Positions 8,977 through 18,061 of a stretch of DNA of 64,000 nt are shown piece after piece; the first letter of the stretch is position 1, and each line of letters begins with the position of its first letter. Both the position numbers and the translations under genes were made by a program. Below the pieces are notes generated by a model that was not told the DNA's origin, searched no databases, and was given only the letters and a program-made list of their open reading frames with translations. The stretch is taken from assembly GCA_965209105.1 (NCBI GenBank), contig CBDBQB010000039.1:1-64000 (forward strand). The letters run 5' to 3'. Source of the DNA: JAAELZ01 sp965209105. Its GTDB lineage: Bacteria > Pseudomonadota > Gammaproteobacteria > Arenicellales > Poriferihabitantaceae.

Positions 8977-9390
8977 ATGGCGTGGATAAAAGTCTTTCAT
9001 TTATTCTTTGTGATCTCCTGGCTCGCGGGCATATTTTATTTACCTCGCTTGTTTGTCTATCACGCTGTCACGGAAGACAAGCTCAGCCTCGAACGCTTTA
9101 AGCTGATGGAGCGCAAGCTGCTTTGGGGCATCATGACACCGAGCGCTATCGCCGCTGTGGTGTTCGGAATGTGGCTCTGGCTGGGCTATGGGTTCAACGG
9201 CAACTGGTTAAACCTCAAACTTATCTTAGTGGCCATACTAGCGCTTTATCATTTATGGTGTATGCGTATCGTGGGCGTATTTGCACGTGATCAGAATCAG
9301 CATTCGCAGCGGTTCTATCGATGGATGAACGAGTTGCCCGTTTTTCTGCTTCTTGGCATATTGATTTTGGTCGTGCTGAAGCCGTTTTAA
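8977..9390 (+). CDS. hemJ: Protoporphyrinogen IX oxidase HemJ
   Basis: A 137-residue inner-membrane protein with about four hydrophobic segments. The N-terminal W-I-K-V-F-H-L-F-F-V-I-S-W-L-A-G pattern and F-Y-L-P-R-L-F-V-Y-H are characteristic of HemJ (UPF0093), including the conserved histidine in the first helix. HemJ oxidises protoporphyrinogen IX to protoporphyrin IX, the penultimate haem step, in bacteria lacking HemG and HemY. Its stop is 1 bp from the ATG of trmL, so these form an operon. Confidence 0.93.
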   Translation: MAWIKVFHLFFVISWLAGIFYLPRLFVYHAVTEDKLSLERFKLMERKLLWGIMTPSAIAAVVFGMWLWLGYGFNGNWLNLKLILVAILALYHLWCMRIVGVFARDQNQHSQRFYRWMNELPVFLLLGILILVVLKPF

Positions 9391-9391
9391 A

Positions 9392-9850
9392 ATGTTCCAT
9401 ATTGTGCTCGTTGAGCCGCAGATTCCGCCCAATACTGGAAATATCATTCGCTTGTGTGCCAATACAGGTTGCCAATTACATTTAATTGAACCGTTGGGGT
9501 TTGAGTTGGGCGAAAAACAATTGAGGCGTGCGGGAATGGATTATGCTGATTTGGCCGCGGTAAGCGTTTGGGAAAGCTGGGATGCTTTTATGAGCGGCAC
9601 GGAGTTTGATCGATGGGTCACTTTATCCACCCACCATCAAACGATATATTCTGATTTTTCTTTTAAAGCGGGCGATGCCTTGGTATTTGGTTCAGAAGGC
9701 AAAGGCTTAGCGGCGGAGATTCGCGATAGCGATCAACAAGCCGCGCAGCTTACCCTGCCAATGCAGGAGAACAATAGGAGTTTGAACCTATCAAATTCGG
9801 TCGCGATTGTTGTCTATGAGGCTTGGCGGCAGTGTGGCTTCGGTTTATAG
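9392..9850 (+). CDS. trmL: tRNA (cytidine/uridine-34 2'-O) methyltransferase TrmL
   Basis: A small SPOUT (trefoil-knot) methyltransferase of 152 residues, the usual length. The opening H-I-V-L-V-E-P-Q-I-P-P-N-T-G-N-I-I-R-L motif, the L-R-R-A-G-M-D-Y segment, F-G-S-E-x-x-G-L and the closing S-L-N-L-S-N-S-V-A-I-V knot sequence are all present. It 2'-O-methylates the wobble nucleotide of tRNA-Leu isoacceptors. It is last in the plus-strand run and convergent with the membrane-protein gene that ends 8 bp away. Confidence 0.96.
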   Translation: MFHIVLVEPQIPPNTGNIIRLCANTGCQLHLIEPLGFELGEKQLRRAGMDYADLAAVSVWESWDAFMSGTEFDRWVTLSTHHQTIYSDFSFKAGDALVFGSEGKGLAAEIRDSDQQAAQLTLPMQENNRSLNLSNSVAIVVYEAWRQCGFGL

Positions 9851-9857
9851 CGGTGGT

Positions 9858-10292
9858 TTAGTGATCGTCTGTTTCATCGACATCCAATTGCCCCGACATT
9901 CGGCGACGAATATGTGACCAAGACATGCCGGTTGCCAATACCGCGCTTGTCGCTGCAATAATAATCCAACCCAATGTGCCATTTTCTTCTAGCGATATCC
10001 AGCCTTGATCCACGATTACCCAAACCAACATGGTGATAAATGCCGCGGCCAATAAAATGCCAAAAAACCCTAAGGATCGTGAGGTCGCGCGAAGAAATAT
10101 GACCCAGATGATCAGCAAGGCGACACCAATCAAACCGTGTAAAGGGGTGAAAAGCGAAAAATCACTGAGCGCCGGTGCAATCGCCCATTCGTAGTAAGAG
10201 TAGGGCTTGATTGGGTTGTAACTGGCGCAGACCAAAGCGAATGCGGCCAGTAGTCGAACGATAAAATTGATGGCGGTGAATTTTGTGGTCAT
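9858..10292 (-). CDS. Small membrane protein of unknown function, DUF6524-like
   Basis: A 144-residue protein with four predicted transmembrane helices, at about 10-28, 48-68, 73-93 and 106-124, and a charged C-terminal tail rich in Asp. The sequence resembles small membrane proteins grouped as DUF6524, an assignment made from memory and not certain. It is separated by 5 bp from purL upstream on the same strand and so may be co-transcribed with it. Nothing in the sequence points to a biochemical role. Confidence 0.72.
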   Translation of the reverse strand: MTTKFTAINFIVRLLAAFALVCASYNPIKPYSYYEWAIAPALSDFSLFTPLHGLIGVALLIIWVIFLRATSRSLGFFGILLAAAFITMLVWVIVDQGWISLEENGTLGWIIIAATSAVLATGMSWSHIRRRMSGQLDVDETDDH

Positions 10293-10297
10293 ATTGC

Positions 10298-13200
10298 TTA
10301 CTTCAAATGTGTGCGGGCGTTATAGAAAAGCTGCATCCACGGGCTCAACTCGCCCCAGTCTTTCGGCGCCCACGAATGGTTGACTGTGCGCGTGGTGCGT
10401 TCGGGGTGCGGCATCAGTAAAGTGACCAGACCGGAATCGTTGGTCACGCCGGTGATTCCTGATTGCGAGCCATTGGGGTTATCGGGGTACTGCTCTGTTG
10501 CATTGCCTTGATGATCTACATAACGAAGGCTGGTTTTCCCCGAGGCGCTGAACTTATCCGCCTCACTTTTTGAGCTAAATTCAACACGACCTTCGCCGTG
10601 TGCAACCGCAACTGGCAAATAGCTGCCTGCCATACCACTTAAGAATAGGGAGGGGCTTTCGACCACTTCTGTCAATATATAACGCGCCTCAAATTGCTCG
10701 GATTGGTTGCGCACAAAATGAGGCCAATGATCGGCGCCCGGAATAATGCTGGCCAATGAGGCCATCATTTGACAGCCATTGCACACGCCCAAGGCAAGAT
10801 AGTCATCCGCACTAAAATACGCTTCAAATTGGTCTCTGAGATTTTGATTAAACAGGATGGACTTGGCCCAGCCTTCGCCTGCGCCGAGCACGTCGCCAAA
10901 GGAAAATCCTCCGCAAGCGACAAAGCCCTGAAACTCAGACAGCGTATGACGGCCATCGACCAAATCACTCATCGTCACATCAATCGCCTCAAAGCCCGCG
11001 CGATCGAATCCCGCGGCCATTTCTATCTGGCCATTGACGCCTTGTTCGCGGAGTATGGCCATTTTGGGCGCAATACCAGCGTTAAGCATCGGGGCTAGTA
11101 GCTCAAAATTCACCTTGGCAGAAAGGCCGGGGTCGTCGGTATCTAAAAGTTTATCGTAAGCTTGTTGCGCGCATTTCGGATGATCACGCAGCGACTGCAT
11201 GGTAAAACTGGTCTCAGACCAAGCGAGGTGTAACTCAATGCGTGAAGCGTCAAAGATAGGTTTTTCATTATGGAGGAAACGGATTTGCTCACCGGCTTGA
11301 GGGTGGCCGATGTCAGTTAAAAGCTCGGCAATTTCGCACTGTTCAGCGAGTGCTAGTAGCGCGTCCTGCTGATCATCACGAACTTGAATGACAGCGCCCA
11401 ATTCTTCGTTGAACAGAAATGCCTGTGCATCGGCTTGTGCATCGTCAATTTGTATTGAAAGCCCGCAATGCCCCGCGAAGGCCATTTCGCAGAGAGTGGC
11501 GGCCAGCCCACCGTCGGATCGGTCGTGATAGGCCAAAATCAACCCTTGTTGGTTGGCGCTTTGGATGAAATTGAAAAAGCCTTTTAGTTTATCTGCATCG
11601 TCGACATCGGGGGGCGTATCACCGAGTTGTTGATGGATTTGTGCGTAAATCGAACCCCCTAATCGCGCTTTGCCGGCACCCAAATCAATGAGCCACAGAT
11701 GAGTATTATTTATCGATTGCAATTCAGGCGTTAATGTCTTGCGCGCATCGCTGGTCGGCGCAAAGGCTGAAATAATTAAGGATAATGGCGCGACCACCTT
11801 ATGTGGGTGCTGGTCTTGCCAAACGGTTTGCATCGACATTGAGTCTTTGCCGACCGGAATAGAAATACCCAGCGCAGGACACAGCTCCATTGCAATGGCG
11901 TGACAGGTGTCGTAAAGATTGGCGTCTTCGCCGGGCTCGCCTGCGGGCACCATCCAGTTAGCCGATAAGCGAATGTCTGAAATTGAATCGATGGTGGCAG
12001 CAGCGATATTAGTTAGGGCTTCACCAACCGCCATACGTCCGCTGGCCGGCGCGTTGAGCAAAGCCAACGGGGTTCGCTCGCCGATGGCCATTGCTTCGCC
12101 GCTATAGGCCTCAAAACCACTTAAACTAACCGCAACGTCAGCCACCGGAATTTGCCACGGGCCAACCATTTGATCGCGTGCGATGAGCCCGGTGATGCTC
12201 CTGTCCCCGATACTGATTAGAAAGGTTTTATCTGCCACTGTCGGATGACGAAGTACATCGAGTAAAACCGCTTCGACCCTCCTGGGGGGAATATCCAAAG
12301 CGTGTAGTGTGGGCGCTAGCCGTTGGGCTTTGATCTTCATTTTCGGGGGCAAGCCGAATAAAATATCCATGGGCAGGTCGATGGGGTGGGGGCGTTGCTC
12401 ACCGTCGGTCTTAAAGTGCGCGTCACTCAATACTAGTTTCCCGTCGTCAGTGGCGGTACCGACAATTGCATACAGCGCGCGCTCGCGTTCGCATATCGCT
12501 TCAAAAATGGCTTGTTGCTTGGGATCCACAGCAATGACGTAACGCTCTTGAGACTCGTTGCACCAAATTTGCATCGGCGACATACCCAAGTCGTCGTTTA
12601 ACACCTTGCGTAGATCGAAACTTCCAGCACGGCCAGAATCTTCAACTAACTCAGGAAGCGCATTGGAGAGCCCGCCTGCGCCTACATCGTGGATCCAAGA
12701 AATTGGATTGCGCTCGCCCATTGCCCAACACGTGTCGATCACTTCTTGGCAACGGCGTTGCATTTCAGGATTGCCGCGTTGGACTGAAGCGTATTCAAGG
12801 TTCTCGCTACTCGCCCCGCTGGCCATGCTTGATGCTGCGCCGCCGCCTAGACCAATTAACATCGCTGGCCCCCCTAAAACGATTAAAACCGCGCCACGTT
12901 TGAACTCCTGTTTCTCAATGTGTTGCTCGCGAATATTGCCCAGACCACCCGCCAGCATAATTGGTTTGTGGTAACCCCGGCGGGAGGTGCTGTCGCCATC
13001 ATCTGGATTGCTGTGCTCGAACGTTCGGAAATAACCACATAGATTTGGGCGGCCAAATTCATTATTAAAAGAGGCGGCGCCAATCGGGCCTTCCAACATG
13101 ATTTGTAAGGGATCAGCGATTCGGCTAGGTGATGAAGCACTTTGTTCCCATGCCCGTGGCAGATCGGGCAGGCGTAAGTGCGAAACACTAAACCCCGTCA

Positions 13201-14224
13201 AACCGGCTTTGGGTTTGCCGCCTCGACCCGTCGCACCTTCGTCGCGTATTTCCCCGCCTGAACCGGTCGCCGCACCGGGAAAGGGTGAAATAGCAGTGGG
13301 GTGGTTATGCGTTTCTACTTTTATGCAGATGTGAATCGCTTCGTGGTGAAACTGATAGCGCCCATCATCCGGCGCGGGGAAAAATCGCCCGGCGCTTGCT
13401 CCAGCGATGACCGCGGCATTGTCGTGATAGGCGCTTAAGGTGTTCTCGCCATGTTGGGCATGGGTATGTTTGATCATCTTAAACGGCGAAAGCGGCAGCG
13501 CTATGTCGTCAATGTTCCAATCGGCGTTAAATATTTTGTGTCGGCAGTGTTCAGAATTAACTTGAGCAAACATCATCAATTCAGTGTCCGTTGGGTTACG
13601 CCCTAACTCGGTGAATTGTTCAACCAGATAGCGCTGTTCAGGCTCAGACAGCGCAAAACCAGAACTTTGATTGGCCGCATGGAGTGCTTCTATGCCGCCC
13701 TTCAGTATGTCGACCGACTTAAATGGAGTAGGCTCGGCTTGATCGAAAAGTTTCTCTACTAAGTGGGGATCACTCAGTAAGGTCTCCGTCATTGGGTCGA
13801 TAAGAATGGTTTCAATCTTGCGGAACAATTGCTGTTTCTCGATTTCGTCCTCGGACTTGATTTGCCAGCGTATGCCACGTTCCAGGCGCTTCACTTTTGT
13901 TAATCCGCAGTGCTGGGCGATATCCGTGGCTTTGGTCGACCATGGGGTAATGGTCCCGATGCGCGGGAGACTCAAAAAATCATAGGCGTCTGTCAGTTGG
14001 GTGTCGTCTTGCTTAGGCCCGTATGTCACGAGCTTATTTAGGATTTTTTGCTCTTGCTCGTTTAGGCTGGAATCGATATCGATAAAGTGAACATAAAATG
14101 CGCGAATCGCCGTGCAGTGCGGATGCGCGAGACGCAGCGCTGACAGCAACTTCTCTTGTCGAAAATTTGATAAAGCTGACGCGCCTGGGATACTTAGCAT
14201 AGCTTGGGGATCATGATGAGGCAC
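10298..14224 (-). CDS. purL: Phosphoribosylformylglycinamidine synthase, single-chain
   Basis: Converts FGAR to FGAM with ATP and glutamine, step four of purine synthesis. The 1308 residues match the large gammaproteobacterial PurL: an N-terminal PurS-like part, two AIRS-type synthase halves, and a C-terminal class I glutaminase with nucleophile C1148 (GVCNGCQMM) and the His-x-Glu pair at 1273-1275 (PHPE). The conserved V-E-T-H-N-H-P-T-A-I-S-P-F and G-x-G-G-E-I-R-D-E-G segments are visible. It lies 51 bp downstream of purC on the same strand. No PUR-box was identified by eye. Confidence 0.98.
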   Translation of the reverse strand: MPHHDPQAMLSIPGASALSNFRQEKLLSALRLAHPHCTAIRAFYVHFIDIDSSLNEQEQKILNKLVTYGPKQDDTQLTDAYDFLSLPRIGTITPWSTKATDIAQHCGLTKVKRLERGIRWQIKSEDEIEKQQLFRKIETILIDPMTETLLSDPHLVEKLFDQAEPTPFKSVDILKGGIEALHAANQSSGFALSEPEQRYLVEQFTELGRNPTDTELMMFAQVNSEHCRHKIFNADWNIDDIALPLSPFKMIKHTHAQHGENTLSAYHDNAAVIAGASAGRFFPAPDDGRYQFHHEAIHICIKVETHNHPTAISPFPGAATGSGGEIRDEGATGRGGKPKAGLTGFSVSHLRLPDLPRAWEQSASSPSRIADPLQIMLEGPIGAASFNNEFGRPNLCGYFRTFEHSNPDDGDSTSRRGYHKPIMLAGGLGNIREQHIEKQEFKRGAVLIVLGGPAMLIGLGGGAASSMASGASSENLEYASVQRGNPEMQRRCQEVIDTCWAMGERNPISWIHDVGAGGLSNALPELVEDSGRAGSFDLRKVLNDDLGMSPMQIWCNESQERYVIAVDPKQQAIFEAICERERALYAIVGTATDDGKLVLSDAHFKTDGEQRPHPIDLPMDILFGLPPKMKIKAQRLAPTLHALDIPPRRVEAVLLDVLRHPTVADKTFLISIGDRSITGLIARDQMVGPWQIPVADVAVSLSGFEAYSGEAMAIGERTPLALLNAPASGRMAVGEALTNIAAATIDSISDIRLSANWMVPAGEPGEDANLYDTCHAIAMELCPALGISIPVGKDSMSMQTVWQDQHPHKVVAPLSLIISAFAPTSDARKTLTPELQSINNTHLWLIDLGAGKARLGGSIYAQIHQQLGDTPPDVDDADKLKGFFNFIQSANQQGLILAYHDRSDGGLAATLCEMAFAGHCGLSIQIDDAQADAQAFLFNEELGAVIQVRDDQQDALLALAEQCEIAELLTDIGHPQAGEQIRFLHNEKPIFDASRIELHLAWSETSFTMQSLRDHPKCAQQAYDKLLDTDDPGLSAKVNFELLAPMLNAGIAPKMAILREQGVNGQIEMAAGFDRAGFEAIDVTMSDLVDGRHTLSEFQGFVACGGFSFGDVLGAGEGWAKSILFNQNLRDQFEAYFSADDYLALGVCNGCQMMASLASIIPGADHWPHFVRNQSEQFEARYILTEVVESPSLFLSGMAGSYLPVAVAHGEGRVEFSSKSEADKFSASGKTSLRYVDHQGNATEQYPDNPNGSQSGITGVTNDSGLVTLLMPHPERTTRTVNHSWAPKDWGELSPWMQLFYNARTHLK

Positions 14225-14275
14225 ATTGATGATGGGCGCCTGAATGGGCGGAAAGAATGACGATTTCGACTTTCC

Positions 14276-14986
14276 TTACAGGTCGATGCCAAGTCGATTT
14301 GCGACTTCTTCATAGGCTTCGATGACACCGCCCAAGCCCTGCCTAAAGCGATCTTTATCTAACTTTTTACGCGTGTCGGCATCCCATAAACGGCAGCCGT
14401 CGGGGCTAAACTCATCGCCGAGGTAAAGCTTGCCATTTTGTTTGCCAAACTCGAGCTTGAAATCAACCAACAACATGCCCGCATCAGAAAAAAGTTTGCG
14501 CAAGATATCGTTTATTTCAAACGTTCGGGCTTTCATGGCTTCGATGTCTTGATCATCGGCCCAAGCAAATGAGCGAATATGATATTCGTTGATCATCGGG
14601 TCGTGAAGGGCATCGTTTTTAAGGAAAAATTCGAAGACGGGAGGGTTAAGGTCTATCCCATCTTCAGTGCCCAAACGCTTGCATAAAGAGCCCGACGCTA
14701 TATTTCGAATCACACATTCCACCGGAATCATGTCGAGCTTTTTCACCACTGCTTCGGTATCAGACAACAGGGCGATGTGATGGGTGTCAATGCCGGCGGC
14801 TTGAAGGTGATCCATAATAAAGGCGGTGAATTTATTGTTCACCCTGCCTTTGCGCTCGAGTTGCTCGATGCGCTCTCCGTCAAAGGCAGACGTGTCGTTA
14901 CGAAACTCAACGATCAGTTTGTCTGGGTCGTCAGTCAAAAAGATTGTTTTGGCTTTGCCTGCGTAGAGCTCGGTGGTCTTTTCCAT
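14276..14986 (-). CDS. purC: SAICAR synthase
   Basis: Phosphoribosylaminoimidazole-succinocarboxamide synthase, which joins CAIR and aspartate using ATP. The 236-residue length is standard. The opening Y-A-G-K-A-K-T-I-F-L-T-D, D-T-S-A-F-D-G, the V-E-C-V-I-R-N-I-A-S-G-S motif near 90 and the L-V-D-F-K-L-E-F-G segment are all family hallmarks. It follows dapA by 39 bp on the same strand and precedes purL. In many gammaproteobacteria bamC lies between dapA and purC; it is absent here. Confidence 0.98.
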   Translation of the reverse strand: MEKTTELYAGKAKTIFLTDDPDKLIVEFRNDTSAFDGERIEQLERKGRVNNKFTAFIMDHLQAAGIDTHHIALLSDTEAVVKKLDMIPVECVIRNIASGSLCKRLGTEDGIDLNPPVFEFFLKNDALHDPMINEYHIRSFAWADDQDIEAMKARTFEINDILRKLFSDAGMLLVDFKLEFGKQNGKLYLGDEFSPDGCRLWDADTRKKLDKDRFRQGLGGVIEAYEEVANRLGIDL

Positions 14987-15025
14987 GGAATTATGGGACG
15001 GAATGATCGGCTAAAAATTAATTTC

Positions 15026-15907
15026 TTACGATAAGCTGATGCCAGCATGAATCATGGCATCTTCAAGGGCTGGCTGGTGTTGGGCGGCGAGCTTTGTCAT
15101 CGGCAGTCGAAGCGTATCTCCCATCAAGCCCATGCGCGCAACGGCATATTTAACCGGGATAGGATTTGCTTCGGTAAACAAGTTTTGGTGCAGTGGGTCG
15201 AGACGTTGGTTGATTTCATCGGCGCTAGTGATGTCGCCCTCTAGGGCAGCACCACACATCTGATGCATCGCGAGCGGTGCGACATTGGCGGTCACCGAAA
15301 TGCAGCCTTTGGCGCCCAATTTAATCAATTCAAGGGTGGTTGCATCATCGCCTGACCAAATCGAAAAATCGTCAGAAGTGCCTTCGACCAATGCTTTTCC
15401 CACCGCCATGTCGGCGGTCGCATCTTTTATGCCAATAATATTGGCAATGCTAGATAGTTTAATAACCGTATCATTGTCCATATCGCGTACTGTTCGGCCG
15501 GGTACGTTGTATAGGATTTGCGGAATATTCACCGCCTTGGCTATCGCTTCAAAGTGTAGAAATAGACCGGCTTGTTCGGGTTTGTTGTAATACGGGACGA
15601 CTAACAGCGCAGCGTCCGCGCCGACAGAATGCGCGCGCTGGGTTAATTCAATCGCTTCAGCGGTACTGTTTGATCCCGTTCCAGCGATAATCGGAACGCG
15701 CCCACTCGCAATCGCAATCGTGCGTTCAATGACGGCCAGATGTTCATCATGACTGAGGGTGGCGGATTCCCCTGTGGTGCCGACGGAGACAATCGCGTCG
15801 GTTTTATTCTCGACATGAAATTCGACCAAGCGTTCGAGCGCAGCATAATCGACGGAGCCATCCGTCTGCATGGGCGTGACCAATGCCACCATACTGCCTG
15901 TAAACAT
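15026..15907 (-). CDS. dapA: 4-hydroxy-tetrahydrodipicolinate synthase
   Basis: Condenses pyruvate and aspartate semialdehyde at the entry to lysine and diaminopimelate synthesis. The 293-residue TIM barrel carries the Schiff-base lysine K161 (GIKDAT), T44 and T45 (GTTGE), Y133 (ILYN) and R138 (PGRTV), all in the positions of the E. coli enzyme. It is first in the dapA-purC-purL run. The upstream 240 bp is a divergent region shared with the lipoprotein gene. Confidence 0.98.
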   Translation of the reverse strand: MFTGSMVALVTPMQTDGSVDYAALERLVEFHVENKTDAIVSVGTTGESATLSHDEHLAVIERTIAIASGRVPIIAGTGSNSTAEAIELTQRAHSVGADAALLVVPYYNKPEQAGLFLHFEAIAKAVNIPQILYNVPGRTVRDMDNDTVIKLSSIANIIGIKDATADMAVGKALVEGTSDDFSIWSGDDATTLELIKLGAKGCISVTANVAPLAMHQMCGAALEGDITSADEINQRLDPLHQNLFTEANPIPVKYAVARMGLMGDTLRLPMTKLAAQHQPALEDAMIHAGISLS

Positions 15908-16148
15908 GTGAAAATATTGGATTCAAGAAGGGCGTAAATAGTACTCGTGCGGTGCGAAAAGCTCAAGTAAAGCCTGATTAAAAGTTGCGTGTTTTATGAC
16001 CTATTGTCTGATAAAGGCTAGCGCCCGATAACGGCACTAGAGTTGTTAAGGCAAATCTACTAAAATCGCGCGCTGCTCGGCCAGCATGAGCAGTTTTTCT
16101 AAATTAGGCCCTCATTCAAACAACCAATATTTGTATATAGACTCAGCC

Positions 16149-16589
16149 ATGAAAATTCCATTCAATTTGAAATTTTTTATCTTCCCAATATTGTTGCTGG
16201 GTCTCGTGAGTTGCAACCAAGGTGGGGGGTCGTCTAGCGGCGGGGGCGAGGCAGTGGTTCTGGAGCCCCCGATTGGCCCCGATCTAAATGGCGATACATG
16301 GCAAGGCTATTTCAGGAATCTAACTGGGGCTTATACTGCGCTGTCGGCAACCATTTTCCATGAAGGCAATCGAGTTATCATTGATACTTCGTTGCCAGAC
16401 ACGATGTCGATCGGAAGATTTCAGGGGACAATATCAAGCGTTGGCGGCTTGTTGCTGATCGACTCATTTGATGGAGAAGATTGGACAACGCTTTATGGCC
16501 CAGCATCAGTAAATTCGATCAATTTAGCTGACTTTGTATTCACAGAAGGCAGCAATGTTGATACCAATATTATTATTCTAAAGCGCTAA
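16149..16589 (+). CDS. Small lipoprotein, paralogue of the gene at 52981
   Basis: I place the start at ATG 16149 because it gives a clean lipoprotein signal (K, then a hydrophobic run ending L-V-S-C, with cysteine near residue 22). An in-frame ATG at 16086 would add 21 residues that spoil it. A Gly/Ser linker follows, then a domain of about 105 residues with no domain family I recognise. That domain matches the gene at 52981 almost end to end: G-P-x-L-N-G-x-x-W-x-G-Y, F-x-G-T-I-S, D-x-F-D-G-E-x-W, N-S-I-N-L-A-D and the final I-L-K-R. It is probably anchored in the outer or inner membrane facing the periplasm. Function unknown. Confidence 0.8.
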   Translation: MKIPFNLKFFIFPILLLGLVSCNQGGGSSSGGGEAVVLEPPIGPDLNGDTWQGYFRNLTGAYTALSATIFHEGNRVIIDTSLPDTMSIGRFQGTISSVGGLLLIDSFDGEDWTTLYGPASVNSINLADFVFTEGSNVDTNIIILKR

Positions 16590-16642
16590 GTTTTACCGCG
16601 TGTTGCTTGGCGAATGATGGGCTGCCGCCTGGGCGTATAGGG

Positions 16643-17131
16643 CTAGTTGCTTGCGGGCGATGACATTTTGTGTTGTATCGTCGCACTGTCGACATTCATG
16701 TCGGTTATTGCGGTGATACGTTTGGCCTTGACTTCGATCGTTTCAACTGAGTCATCATCAAAGATAAGATTCAACGTGATGCTCTGACCGGGTGCGATTC
16801 CCTGCTGGATCCCGATTAGCATGAGATGCACGCCCCCGGGTGCGAGTGATGTGGTTTGTCCGGCGCGCAATTTAATTTGATCAACTTCGCGCATTCGCAT
16901 TACGCCGTTATCGTGCGAATTGGTATGTATTTCGATCATCTCCGCGATATTGCTGCTGGCGCCGACTAAGGCGCGGTTTTGTTGACCGTCATTGCGCAAG
17001 ACCATATACGCACCGCTGGTCGTTTGTCCCGGCGGCGTCGCACGAACATAGGCCTTTGAGATCGATATCTGGGCGCCCAAAACTTGGGTAGATGAGAGAA
17101 GTAAGGCGCTGAAAATTAGAATTCGGCTCAT
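16643..17131 (-). CDS. Periplasmic copper chaperone, PCu(A)C family
   Basis: The start is at 17131 (Met-Ser-Arg-Ile), which opens a Sec signal peptide ending near A-L-G-A. A longer frame to 17308 would place 59 charged residues in front of it. The mature domain begins I-S-I-S-K-A-Y-V-R-A-T-P-P-G-Q, typical of PCu_A_C. The copper ligands appear as His and Met in E-I-H-T, V-M-R-M-R and G-G-V-H-L-M-L. These proteins deliver Cu(I) to cytochrome oxidase CuA or other periplasmic targets. It ends 54 bp from the convergent lipoprotein gene. Confidence 0.93.
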   Translation of the reverse strand: MSRILIFSALLLSSTQVLGAQISISKAYVRATPPGQTTSGAYMVLRNDGQQNRALVGASSNIAEMIEIHTNSHDNGVMRMREVDQIKLRAGQTTSLAPGGVHLMLIGIQQGIAPGQSITLNLIFDDDSVETIEVKAKRITAITDMNVDSATIQHKMSSPASN

Positions 17132-17407
17132 AAAAAATTTGCAAAGGTGGTGTGTTGGCGTACGAACGCGAGTTGAGCGATGTGTGCTTTTCAATAAGAT
17201 CTTAGTTTGTTGAACAAACCAGTTTATGCACGATTCAGGAAATATTAACCCAGACCCTGACGCAATAATGGAATTGATTTCAGGGGTTTGGACGAATCTC
17301 ATTGCCAAACAGATGGCGATCCCAATTCAAATGAACTACGATGGGTCGCGCTCGAATTGAACGAACGCTTAACAATATAAAGATGCGCCGCACAAGGACC
17401 AAAATAT

Positions 17408-18061
17408 ATGCCTAACTGGGATAACATATCCACCGTTATTTTAGATATGGATGGCACCTTGTTAGATTTGCATTTTGACAATCACTTTTGGCTGCAGCAT
17501 GTCCCCCTGCGGTTTTCCGAAGCGCAATCGATTACGCTAGAGCAAGCCAAAGCACAGTTATTCCCTCGAATGCAGGCACTACGCGGGCAGCTCAAATGGT
17601 ACTGCACAGATTTTTGGTCTAAAGAATTGAGCCTGCCTATCATAGCGCTTAAGCGCGAAGTATCGCATTTGATTCGATCGCGCCACCATGTTGATTCATT
17701 CCTCTTGGCGCTGCGTTCGGCTGGTAAAGAAATCATATTATTTACCAATGCTCATGAGGATACCCTTGAACTTAAGATGAGCAAAACAGGACTCTCAAAA
17801 GCCTTTGATCAGATCGTCACCTCCCATTCCTTGGGTCATGCCAAGGAGTCCGTGCAGGCTTGGGAAGCATTGCAACAAAAAAACCACTTCGATCCTAAAA
17901 CAGCGGTATTCATCGATGATAGCTTTAGCGTATTGGATAGCGCACACCAATTTGGGATCGAAAACCTATTTGGCATTGAGCAGCCTGATTCAAGTGGTGA
18001 GAAACTCAGGCACGATCACTACACCCTATTGAGCAGCTTTGAACAGATTATGCCAACATGA
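17408..18061 (+). CDS. yrfG: HAD-family GMP/IMP nucleotidase YrfG
   Basis: A 217-residue HAD phosphatase. Motif I is D-M-D-G-T near residues 13-17 (catalytic aspartates 13 and 15), motif II is L-F-T-N-A near 111-115, and the motif IV acid pair is F-I-D-D near 167-170. The cap and the W-Y-x-x-D-F-W segment resemble YrfG, which dephosphorylates purine monophosphates. Its TGA stop overlaps the ATG of zapE by 4 bp (ATGA), so the two are translationally coupled. Confidence 0.92.
   Translation: MPNWDNISTVILDMDGTLLDLHFDNHFWLQHVPLRFSEAQSITLEQAKAQLFPRMQALRGQLKWYCTDFWSKELSLPIIALKREVSHLIRSRHHVDSFLLALRSAGKEIILFTNAHEDTLELKMSKTGLSKAFDQIVTSHSLGHAKESVQAWEALQQKNHFDPKTAVFIDDSFSVLDSAHQFGIENLFGIEQPDSSGEKLRHDHYTLLSSFEQIMPT

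Noticed and set aside
12309..13334. Several long plus-strand frames inside purL
   Set aside because: They are antisense to a fully conserved enzyme gene and have no motifs; they are codon-composition shadows.
16086..16148. Extended N-terminus of the first lipoprotein
   Set aside because: The additional 21 residues would precede a perfect lipoprotein signal; the paralogue at 52981 starts directly with its signal peptide.
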